From Abditibacteriota bacterium (lineage in GTDB: Bacteria; Armatimonadota; UBA5829): 7,671 nt of DNA. Numbering within the stretch: position 1 is the stretch's first letter; every line of letters begins with the position of its first letter. The DNA lies in the NCBI GenBank assembly GCA_017958015.1, contig JAGDDM010000202.1:1-7671 (forward strand). The letters are read 5' to 3'. Positions 1 through 5,370 of the stretch are shown piece after piece. The notes below the pieces were generated by a model. That model saw nothing but the letters and a program-made list of their open reading frames with translations, was not told the origin of the DNA and ran no database searches. A program made the position numbers and the translations under genes.

Positions 1-133
1 ATTCGCCTACAACTACAAGTTCAATCCTCAGGCTAACCTCAGATTCGGTTACCAGATGATTAAGGAAGACTCCGGCGCCGGTCTCAAGAACAAGGGCGGC
101 GTTGCTTTCGCTCAGTTCTGTGTAAGCTTCTAA
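1..133 (+). CDS. 3' end of a probable outer-membrane beta-barrel (porin-like) protein, truncated by window edge
   Basis: The reading frame is open from base 2 to the TAA at 131-133 and gives the last 43 residues of a protein that begins before the window. Residues alternate between polar and hydrophobic or aromatic (for example AYNYKF, LRFGYQM, VAFAQFCVSF), separated by a charged, glycine-rich turn (KEDSGAGLKNKGG). This is the look of the last beta-hairpin of an outer-membrane barrel. The chain ends in Phe with aromatic or hydrophobic residues at alternating positions before it, as in the C-terminal beta-signal recognised by the BAM complex. A strong terminator follows 22 nt after the stop, so this is the last gene of its transcript. 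Whether the missing N-terminus carries an SLH domain, as in several non-proteobacterial porins, cannot be told. Family assignment is inference from a short fragment. Confidence 0.6.
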   Translation, partial: FAYNYKFNPQANLRFGYQMIKEDSGAGLKNKGGVAFAQFCVSF

Positions 134-155
134 TCATTCGATTAGCAACAAATAA

Positions 156-184
156 GGCTCCCCTCGGGGAGCCATTTTTTGTTT
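156..184 (+). terminator. Rho-independent terminator of the porin-like gene
   Basis: A 7-bp GC-rich stem (GGCTCCC at 156-162, GGGAGCC at 167-173) closes a CTCG tetraloop and is followed by A, six T, G, then four T. The hairpin starts 22 nt after the porin-like stop codon. Read on the minus strand it is followed only by a weak T-rich stretch, so it would be a poor terminator for the minus-strand operon. Confidence 0.9.
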
Positions 185-218
185 TAGTTGTTAGTTATCG
201 GTTCATGGTTTTCGGTTG
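184..218 (+). repeat. Five-unit degenerate 7-bp tandem array (left arm of element A)
   Basis: The units are TTAGTTG, TTAGTTA, TCGGTTC, ATGGTTT and TCGGTTG. All five keep GTT at positions 4-6 while other positions vary, so the period is kept but the sequence has drifted. The array begins right at the T-tract of the porin terminator and ends 2 nt before the palindromic core. Confidence 0.7.
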
Positions 219-318
219 GACGGATTATATAACCCGCATTACGGTGTCGGGTATATAATTCGTTGCCGTAGGCAACACCGTTTGGCAAATCACTAACCGA
301 CTATGAACTATAAACTCT
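184..318. repeat. Composite intergenic repeat, element A (heptad array, palindromic core, hairpin, inverted heptads)
   Basis: From left to right this holds: (i) five 7-bp units at 184-218; (ii) an imperfect inverted repeat at 221-262 with arms CGGATTATATAACCCG (221-236) and CGGGTATATAATTCG (248-262), differing by one mismatch and one bulged base around CATTACGGTGT; (iii) a perfect hairpin of 6-bp stem and 3-nt loop, GTTGCC/GGCAAC (262-276), followed by ACACC; (iv) weaker 7-bp units in inverse orientation at 291-318 (CACTAAC, CGACTAT, GAACTAT, AAACTCT). Bases 231-250 match, in inverted orientation, bases 5206-5225 of element B at 18 of 20 positions. The right end overlaps the last codons of the SIS gene. 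No ORF is evident inside it. The hairpin may also act at the 3' end of the minus-strand operon, which has no obvious T-tract terminator of its own. The role is unknown. Confidence 0.75.
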
Positions 319-2002
319 CTTTATACCGCTTCACGCAGGTTTCCACCACCGGCGGGTACTTCCTGCCGGCGGCCATGTCGTCCTCAATCTCGGCGATAAC
401 GTCGAAAAGTTCGCGGACGGCGGTTTCGTAATCGAGGCCCGTCAGGTGCTGAACGTATCTGGCGCAGCGGTCGATGAGTTTCAGATTTGAGGGCACCACA
501 TGAACCATAAAGTTGCCCATCACCGCCCCCATAAGTGTCATGACGCAGGTGGAGAAGGCGTTCAGGAGCATTTTTATCCCCGCCCGCTTGATGATATCCA
601 GCTCGAAAGGCTCTTCCGGCAGCGCCGCTTTGACGACAATGGAGTTCTCCACCGGGGACACAACCTCATCGTTGCCGATGTAGATTATTCCGGTGTGGGC
701 TCCCGCCGCCGCCGCTTTGGCCAGCTCCTCGGCGAAGAATGTACCCGCCGCCAGCTCCGATATATTGTCGGTCACCGCCGACGCGCCGCCGCACCGGGAC
801 GGGGGCCGCAGATACAGCCCGTCCCTGCCTATCTTGAAGTCTAAAATCTTCTCTTTCGATATCTTCTTTATGACCTCGTGGTGAGCCGGCGCGGACTCGC
901 TGTCGGTTATCGCCGCGATGGTGTCAAGATCCCATTCAACGGCTCTGATGTCTCTGCCCAACACCTTCCGCCAAGCATCCTCGGCGGTGTCCGCGTCCAC
1001 GTAGAGGTATGACCAGGACTCGTCGGCGCTTGTGTCGGAAGCGGGTCTGAAAGCCGGAATGCAGAACGTCGGCGACCGCTCCGTGGTGTCCGTCAGGATG
1101 TCGATGGAAAGGTCGGAAGCGAAATAGTTGTTTAGCCGCCCGGCTTTGAACACCTTCACCTCCGCCTCCGCCAGCCGAGCCAGCGGCACCAAAACGTCGG
1201 GAGAGTGGAGCGTGTCCAACATTTCCCGCAGAGACACAGCCACCCGATGGGGCGTGTTGCCGTCCCCGGTTATGGCGGTCTCCAGCACCGCGGCCATGTA
1301 GCAGAGCTCGATTGTGGTGGCCTGCATCCGGGTGGAACCGGTTATGGCCATGGGTCCGGTGGTGAGGTTAATTTTGGTGATTCGGTCGTCGTCAATCACT
1401 TCCCGAGAGCGTATCACCCGCTGCCGGAGAATGTCGTCGGGGTTGTTATAGACGAAATAGACCCTGGCCCCCATCTCCAGAGCCTTCCAAGCCGTGCCGA
1501 TAACCCAGCTGGTCTCGCCGCCCTCGGTTATGGCGAAGAGGATGTCTTTGTCCGTAAGGTTCAGCTCCTCCACCTGCTTGCCGCCGAAAGCGGTTATGTC
1601 CTCAAAGCCCTCCACGGACTTGATAAGGGCGAAGTCACCGCCGGCCATGAGGGATTCGGACTTGATGTCAAGCTCCGGGTGTTCCGCCCCGTACTTGCGG
1701 AGCATACCGTCAAGGAGAATGGACAGCCGCCCGGTGGCGCCGCAGCCCGTGAAAACCGCTCTGCCGCCGCCGTCCCAAACCCGGCGCACGTCCGCCGCGG
1801 CCTGTGAGAACATATCGTTTGCCACCAGTTCGTCGAACTTGGCAACCACGTCCTTGTCAACGTCGAAAAGGGTGGAAAGTCCCAGCTCCGTGCTTTTCGC
1901 GGCGATGTCGCTGAGATTGGCAGTCACCGGGTGGGATGACTCGGTTACCAGGTTCCCGAGCCTGAACTGTTCGGATATTTTCAGAAATTCATCGGCTTTC
2001 AT
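308..2002 (-). CDS. Two-SIS-domain protein of the MurQ / glucokinase regulatory protein (GKRP) family
   Basis: This 564-residue protein has the signature motifs of the MurQ/GKRP branch of SIS (sugar isomerase) proteins. Residues 85-94 TGCGATGRLS correspond to the G(A/C)GTSGR phosphosugar loop; LMAGGD is at 118-123 and VEGFED at 130-135; AITEGGETSWVIG is at 158-170; TGPMAITGSTRMQA is at 215-228. A second, weaker SIS-like half spans about 285-450. The helical segment at 475-565 has NAFSTCVMTLMGAVMGNFMV and PSNLKL, as in the C-termini of MurQ and GKRP. At about 560 residues it is nearly twice MurQ (about 300) and close to GKRP. MurQ opens the lactyl ether of MurNAc-6-phosphate; here the MurQ loop LDASE is LLDGML, so the catalytic Glu in that loop is missing, which favours a sugar-phosphate sensor, GKRP-like regulator or altered enzyme. 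No signal peptide, so cytoplasmic. The start follows AAGGTG (2012-2017) by 9 nt and lies 3 nt after the parvulin stop, so the pair is probably co-transcribed. The family is clear; the exact function is not. Confidence 0.85.
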   Translation of the reverse strand: MKADEFLKISEQFRLGNLVTESSHPVTANLSDIAAKSTELGLSTLFDVDKDVVAKFDELVANDMFSQAAADVRRVWDGGGRAVFTGCGATGRLSILLDGMLRKYGAEHPELDIKSESLMAGGDFALIKSVEGFEDITAFGGKQVEELNLTDKDILFAITEGGETSWVIGTAWKALEMGARVYFVYNNPDDILRQRVIRSREVIDDDRITKINLTTGPMAITGSTRMQATTIELCYMAAVLETAITGDGNTPHRVAVSLREMLDTLHSPDVLVPLARLAEAEVKVFKAGRLNNYFASDLSIDILTDTTERSPTFCIPAFRPASDTSADESWSYLYVDADTAEDAWRKVLGRDIRAVEWDLDTIAAITDSESAPAHHEVIKKISKEKILDFKIGRDGLYLRPPSRCGGASAVTDNISELAAGTFFAEELAKAAAAGAHTGIIYIGNDEVVSPVENSIVVKAALPEEPFELDIIKRAGIKMLLNAFSTCVMTLMGAVMGNFMVHVVPSNLKLIDRCARYVQHLTGLDYETAVRELFDVIAEIEDDMAAGRKYPPVVETCVKRYKESL

Positions 2003-2005
2003 AAC

Positions 2006-3085
2006 TTATAACACCTTTTGCTGTTTGATTTTGTCCGCCACGGAATTGTAGAGGGTTTTGTATTTGCCGCCGTAGAGCGTAACCTTGGCGTCCTTCACGA
2101 ACTCCGCGAAAAGTTTTTGGAATCTGCCGGACTTGACGCCCTTGTCCACGATGACTTTTTCCCGCAGCTCGTCTTTTACGCTGTCGAAGGGGCGCACCCG
2201 CATGGTCTCGAAGTCGTCCTGGCGGATAATGACCCATTTGTCACCGGTTTTGAAGGGAGCGCTGTGTTTGCCTTTGGTGAGACTGAAGGCGGTGTCAACG
2301 AAAATCTTCGGCAGCTCGTCCGTGTCCTTGCGGCTTATCCAGCCCGCCTCGCCCCGCTTGCGGTTGGTGGCGGTGTCTTGGGAGAACATCTCCGCCACGG
2401 AACCGAAGGCGGCGCCCTCGTTGAGCATCTTGTAGGCTTCCGTCATCTTGTTCCTGTCCTTGTTGATGATGACGCTTATTTTCGCCCGCTCGGGAGTGAT
2501 GTAGGGTGAGTTCTTGGTCTTGATGGCCGCCTCGTAGGCCTTGGCGATGTCGTCTTCGGTGACGGTGACGTCCTTAACCACAAGGTTGTTGAAGGCCATG
2601 CGGTAGCGGATGTTCTTCGACAGGTCGTTTTCCGTCATTGCCTGATCCCGCAAAGTCTTATCGAACTTCGGATCCGCCTTTTTCATCGCATCCAGCCGGG
2701 CAGAAACCTGCTCGTCGGTGGGCATTACCTTTTCCTGTTCCGCCAGCTGAAGAATTATGCTCTCGTTTATGAGAACCCCAAGCACGTAATTGGCGGCAAC
2801 CTGGGTTTCGTCCTCCTTGCCGGGCACAACCACTTTCTGCTGCTCAAGCCGCTCCAGATACTCCCCCAGGGAAACGGTTTTACCGTTTACCGACAACAGG
2901 GGCGAGTCCAGAGTGTCGTTCTTCGCCGTCTCCTGGGCGGAAATGCCGAAAGCCAGGGCGCAGAAAAGAAACACCCAAGCCAAAAAGCCGGGCCAAAACC
3001 GGCGCCGGAGGCGGGATTCCACAAGATTTATTTCCGAGGGCGTAAGTGTTTCGCCGGCCCGGAGTTTTTCGATTATTCGCTTCAT
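2006..3085 (-). CDS. Membrane-anchored or exported parvulin-type peptidyl-prolyl cis-trans isomerase (SurA/PrsA-like)
   Basis: This 359-residue protein has a 30-residue basic, hydrophilic N-terminus, then one hydrophobic segment at about 31-50 (WPGFLAWVFLFCALAFGISA). That segment is either a signal-anchor or an unusually long signal peptide ending near Ala50. Residues 60-180 form a SurA_N-like helical chaperone region (LLSVNGKTVSLGEYLERL, VLGVLINESIILQLAE). A parvulin (PpiC/rotamase) domain follows at about 189-282, with AAFGSVAEMFSQD, RGEAGWISRKDTDELPKIF, LTKGKHSAPFKTGDKWVII. The tail is helical and lysine-rich. The family catalyses proline isomerisation and chaperones proteins outside the cytoplasmic membrane. 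The start is supported by AAGGAG (3093-3098) 7 nt upstream of ATG. It is the first gene of a minus-strand operon with the SIS protein and lies divergent to a secreted subtilase, a plausible client. I cannot separate a SurA-like from a PrsA-like role, so no symbol is given. Confidence 0.88.
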   Translation of the reverse strand: MKRIIEKLRAGETLTPSEINLVESRLRRRFWPGFLAWVFLFCALAFGISAQETAKNDTLDSPLLSVNGKTVSLGEYLERLEQQKVVVPGKEDETQVAANYVLGVLINESIILQLAEQEKVMPTDEQVSARLDAMKKADPKFDKTLRDQAMTENDLSKNIRYRMAFNNLVVKDVTVTEDDIAKAYEAAIKTKNSPYITPERAKISVIINKDRNKMTEAYKMLNEGAAFGSVAEMFSQDTATNRKRGEAGWISRKDTDELPKIFVDTAFSLTKGKHSAPFKTGDKWVIIRQDDFETMRVRPFDSVKDELREKVIVDKGVKSGRFQKLFAEFVKDAKVTLYGGKYKTLYNSVADKIKQQKVL

Positions 3086-3111
3086 TATACGACTCCTTAA
3101 TCGTTTATACC

Positions 3112-3140
3112 ATTATATAACAAATCGCGTCAATCTTCAA
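3112..3140 (-). promoter_or_regulatory. Predicted sigma70-type promoter of the parvulin-SIS operon
   Basis: Read on the minus strand, the -35 box is TTGAAG (3135-3140), the spacer is 17 nt, and the -10 box is a perfect TATAAT (3112-3117). Transcription would start near 3105, giving a leader of about 20 nt that contains the AAGGAG ribosome site. Its -35 directly abuts the -35 of the divergent subtilase promoter. Confidence 0.72.
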
Positions 3141-3169
3141 TTGTACGGATTGTCGATTTATGTTATAAT
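3141..3169 (+). promoter_or_regulatory. Predicted extended -10 promoter of the subtilase gene
   Basis: The -35 box is TTGTAC (3141-3146, partial match), the spacer is exactly 17 nt, and the -10 box is a perfect TATAAT (3164-3169) preceded by TGT, which satisfies the TGn extended -10 motif. The start would be near 3176, leaving a leader of about 29 nt. Confidence 0.75.
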
Positions 3170-3192
3170 AGGAAAAATGTTTCCCTTTCAAA

Positions 3193-3198
3193 AAGGAG
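3193..3198 (+). promoter_or_regulatory. Ribosome binding site of the subtilase gene
   Basis: AAGGAG sits 6 nt before the ATG at 3205. It fixes the start and excludes the earlier ATG at 3177, which has no such site and opens another frame. CCTTT at 3184-3188 can pair with AAAGG at 3192-3196 across a 3-nt loop, so a weak hairpin could partly mask the site. Confidence 0.75.
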
Positions 3199-3204
3199 TA
3201 AGGT

Positions 3205-5136
3205 ATGAAAAAACTTTTGACGACGACACTGTGCCTTGTTTTCATGGCCGCCGCCGCCTTCGCCGAGCACGTACCCGGCGAGATTATAGTGGTTTACAAA
3301 TCCGCCGATTCCGTCCCCGCGTCGGTGAAGTCCCTGAGGACCGCCTCCGTTACATCCGTGGGTCGGTTCGCGCAGTCGAAAACCCGGCTCATCAGGCTGG
3401 CCGACGGAGTGGGCGAGGAAGAAGCTTTGGCGAAGGTCAAGGCGGACCCCAACGTGGAGGACGCTTTCCTCAACAACATCGCCCACGCCGCGGGATATCC
3501 CAACGACCCCATATACGAGGGTTACAGATATTTCTTCAGCGGCAATTGGTACGTGGAGTTCGACCAGTGGGCTCTCGCCAAGATAAAGGCCAATCGGGCT
3601 TGGTGGATCACCGGCGGCAGCGCTTCCGTGCCCGTGGCGGTTGTTGACAGCGGCATTGACATGAACCACGAGGACCTGAAAAACAAGATTTGGACCAACC
3701 CCGGCGAGATTCCCGGCAACAACAAGGACGACGACAAAAACGGCTACGTTGACGACGTCCACGGCTGGAACTTTGTGGCGGGTAACAACGACCCCAACGA
3801 CAACTCCCAACCCAGCCACGGTACCATGGTTGCCTCCGTCATCGGCGCCCAGACAAACAACGGCATCGGCATGGCGGGTGTCACTTGGCACTCACCCATA
3901 GTCCCCGTCAGGATTTTCGGAGCCGCCGGCAACGCCAGCGACGCCAACATTTCAAACGGCATCAGATACGCCGCGGACAACGGCGTCAGAATCATCAACC
4001 TCTCCCTCTCCGGCACTTCCACCCTGAGCGCCACCAAGAGCGCCATCGACTACGCCTGGGGCAAGGGTTGCATATGCATCTGCGCCTCCGGCAACAACAA
4101 CATCTCCGCCGCCACCTACCCCGGCTCCTACGCAAACACCGTCGCCGTGGGCGCCATCAACAAGGATGACAAGCGGTCCACCATTTCCAACGGCTGGCAT
4201 GTAAACCAGGGCAGCAACTACGGCTCCTACCTCAAGCTCTGCGCCCCCGGCACCGCCATATCCACCGCCGGCACCCTGAATATCAACGGCACCATATACC
4301 CCTTCCCCTACACCAACGGCGCGGAGGGAACCTCCATCGCCGCGGCCTTCGTCTCCGGCGTGGCGGCTCTTGTGCTGTCCGTCCACCCGGAGTTCAGCGC
4401 CAAAGCCCTCTACAAAACCCTCATCGCCTCCGCCGACGACGTGGAAAGCGCGGGTTTCGACAACTACACCGGCTACGGCAGAATCAACGCGGAAAAAGCG
4501 GTGTACTACAACGATTTCAACCTCGCCGACATCAAGAAAAAAGATCTCAATTCCGCTGTCTACGCCGAAAATCTGGTGCTCTCCACCACCTCCGGGGAAA
4601 TCTCCGGCGCCCTCTACGCCCAGACCCTCGACGGCGCCAACGGAATCATGATTTCCACCACCAAAACCGGCTTCACCGAAGGCCAGATTATCTCCGTTGA
4701 GGGCACCCTCGTGAACAAGAACGGCAACCTGGCGGTGAACGCCACCGACGTAACCAAACTCTCAAACGGAACCAAACCGGCGGTGAGATATATGCCCGGC
4801 AAGAGCCTGGGCGGCGGCGCCTACGGCACACAGGGCGGCGTGGTTGACGATACCCGCACCGGCAAAAAAGCCGCGGGCGTCAACAACATCGGCCTCCTCG
4901 TCCGCACCACCGGCAAAGTGGTTAAACGGGGCACCAACTTCTTCTACATCGACGACGGCTCCCGCCTCTACGACGGAACAAACAACGGCATCTACGTCAA
5001 AACAAAGAACGGCATAACCGTTCCCCAGCTGAACAGAAGAGTCTCCGTCACCGGCATCTCGACCTGCGAAACCGTCACCGGCGGAAACAGGAGAATTCTC
5101 CTGGTGCGCAGAGCCGCCGATATTCGCACTTTGTAA
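3205..5136 (+). CDS. Secreted subtilisin-family (S8) serine protease with C-terminal OB-like domains
   Basis: 643 residues. The Sec signal peptide is 1-20 (MKKLL, hydrophobic core, cleavage after AFA). Residues 22-95 look like a short inhibitory propeptide (PGEIIVVYK, TRLIRLADG, VEDAFLNN). The S8 domain covers about 120-435 with Asp148 in VVDSGID, His205 in SHGTMVAS, oxyanion Asn297 in ASGNNN and nucleophile Ser377 in GTSIAAAFVSG, so it should be active. The DDDKNGYVDDVHGWNF stretch (175-190) is an Asp/Asn-rich insert common in this subgroup and likely binds calcium. From about 449 to the end there are two beta-rich OB-like units: 449-525 (GEISGALYAQ, IISVEGTLVNKNGN) and 560-643 (NNIGLLVRTTGKV, FFYIDDGS at 579-586, RRVSVTGIS). 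Similar tandem units occur, to my recollection, in secreted Armatimonadota-type proteins and may bind a surface or polymer. It is transcribed alone from its own promoter, divergent to the parvulin operon, and ends at the hairpin after element B. The substrate is unknown. Confidence 0.93.
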   Translation: MKKLLTTTLCLVFMAAAAFAEHVPGEIIVVYKSADSVPASVKSLRTASVTSVGRFAQSKTRLIRLADGVGEEEALAKVKADPNVEDAFLNNIAHAAGYPNDPIYEGYRYFFSGNWYVEFDQWALAKIKANRAWWITGGSASVPVAVVDSGIDMNHEDLKNKIWTNPGEIPGNNKDDDKNGYVDDVHGWNFVAGNNDPNDNSQPSHGTMVASVIGAQTNNGIGMAGVTWHSPIVPVRIFGAAGNASDANISNGIRYAADNGVRIINLSLSGTSTLSATKSAIDYAWGKGCICICASGNNNISAATYPGSYANTVAVGAINKDDKRSTISNGWHVNQGSNYGSYLKLCAPGTAISTAGTLNINGTIYPFPYTNGAEGTSIAAAFVSGVAALVLSVHPEFSAKALYKTLIASADDVESAGFDNYTGYGRINAEKAVYYNDFNLADIKKKDLNSAVYAENLVLSTTSGEISGALYAQTLDGANGIMISTTKTGFTEGQIISVEGTLVNKNGNLAVNATDVTKLSNGTKPAVRYMPGKSLGGGAYGTQGGVVDDTRTGKKAAGVNNIGLLVRTTGKVVKRGTNFFYIDDGSRLYDGTNNGIYVKTKNGITVPQLNRRVSVTGISTCETVTGGNRRILLVRRAADIRTL

Positions 5137-5140
5137 AATA

Positions 5141-5168
5141 GGGGCCTGGGGCCCGGGGTCCGGGGCCT
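5141..5168 (+). repeat. Four-unit GC-rich 7-bp tandem array (left arm of element B)
   Basis: The units are GGGGCCT, GGGGCCC, GGGGTCC and GGGGCCT. The phase is exact and only two positions vary. The array begins 4 nt after the subtilase stop codon. Confidence 0.85.
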
Positions 5169-5255
5169 GCGATGGTGTTTCGCTGTCGCGAAACGGATTA
5201 TAAAACCGACACCGCAATGTGGGTTGGTAGAATCCGTCGGCTTTGCCGACACATT

Positions 5256-5290
5256 CCCTGACCCCTGACACCTGACACCTGATCCCTGAA
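5256..5290 (+). repeat. Five-unit 7-bp tandem array (right arm of element B)
   Basis: The units are CCCTGAC, CCCTGAC, ACCTGAC, ACCTGAT and CCCTGAA, with CCTGA constant at positions 2-6. On the minus strand they read as TCAGGKG-type heptads, which have the same sense relative to the core as the left-hand array. The array runs directly into the stem of the following terminator. Confidence 0.88.
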
Positions 5291-5315
5291 ACGGGCTTGA
5301 CTACAAGCCCGTTTT
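5291..5315 (+). terminator. Rho-independent terminator of the subtilase transcript
   Basis: A 9-bp perfect stem, ACGGGCTTG (5291-5299) and CAAGCCCGT (5304-5312), closes loop ACTA and is followed by TTTAT. Flanking AA at 5289-5290 can pair with the T's to lengthen the stem. It lies 154 nt after the stop codon, beyond element B. Its T-tract is short and it overlaps the next gene's -35 box. Confidence 0.75.
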
Positions 5316-5325
5316 ATGCAATAAT
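5297..5325 (+). promoter_or_regulatory. Predicted extended -10 promoter of the alpha-galactosidase gene
   Basis: The -35 box is TTGACT (5297-5302, five of six to consensus), the spacer is 17 nt, and the -10 box is AATAAT (5320-5325, five of six), preceded by TGC, the TGn extended motif. The -35 is formed by the end of the terminator's first arm plus its loop. The start would be near 5332, giving a leader of about 39 nt. Confidence 0.75.
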
Positions 5326-5332
5326 AAATCAG

Positions 5333-5354
5333 TACGCCGAAATCATTCGGCATA
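5333..5354 (+). promoter_or_regulatory. Dyad at the predicted transcript start of the alpha-galactosidase gene: possible operator or 5' mRNA hairpin
   Basis: TACGCCGAA (5333-5341) and TTCGGCATA (5346-5354) are inverted repeats with one mismatch around ATCA. The dyad begins at about +1 of the predicted transcript and ends 4 nt before the AAAGGA ribosome site (5358-5363, 7 nt before ATG). The position suits a repressor site for a sugar-inducible gene, or a stabilising 5' stem-loop. No known operator was recognised. Confidence 0.45.
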
Positions 5355-5370
5355 ACGAAAGGACGTTTTT

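Larger units (their letters stand above)
5141..5290. repeat. Composite intergenic repeat, element B (heptads, hairpin, palindromic core, hairpin, inverted heptads)
   Basis: This fills most of the gap after the subtilase. In order: (i) four 7-bp units at 5141-5168; (ii) a perfect hairpin, TTTCGC (5178-5183) and GCGAAA (5188-5193) with loop TGTC; (iii) an imperfect inverted-repeat core at 5194-5236 with arms CGGATTATAAAACC and GGTTGGTAGAATCCG; (iv) a perfect hairpin, GTCGGC/GCCGAC with a TTT loop (5236-5250); (v) five 7-bp units at 5256-5290 in the opposite sense. The reverse complement of 5206-5225 is AACCCACATTGCGGTGTCGG, which matches 231-250 of element A at 18 of 20 bases; both copies are followed, after a hairpin, by CACC. 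So B is an inverted copy of the same family. It lies between the subtilase stop (4 nt away) and that gene's terminator, so it is probably transcribed in the subtilase 3' UTR, where it would fold strongly. Confidence 0.8.

Noticed and set aside
1205..1807. Plus-strand open frames opposite the SIS gene
   Set aside because: These are shadows of a high-GC gene with full-length family motifs on the minus strand; none has a ribosome site or recognisable domain.
308..2002. Calling the SIS protein murQ outright
   Set aside because: It is nearly twice the length of MurQ, has a second SIS-like half, and lacks the DASE loop glutamate; no amino-sugar recycling genes are adjacent.
3177..3204. ATG at 3177 as an alternative start or leader peptide upstream of the subtilase
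   Set aside because: It has no ribosome site, lies almost at the predicted transcript start, and opens a different frame giving an Arg-rich, unconvincing product.
3163..3891. 242-codon minus-strand frame opposite the start of the subtilase
   Set aside because: It is Val/Gly-rich and without motifs, and crosses the predicted promoter and leader of the subtilase. The plus frame has a signal peptide, SD site and catalytic triad.
5256..5290. Short regular repeats as a CRISPR array
   Set aside because: Units are 7 bp and contiguous with no spacers, and there are no cas genes nearby.
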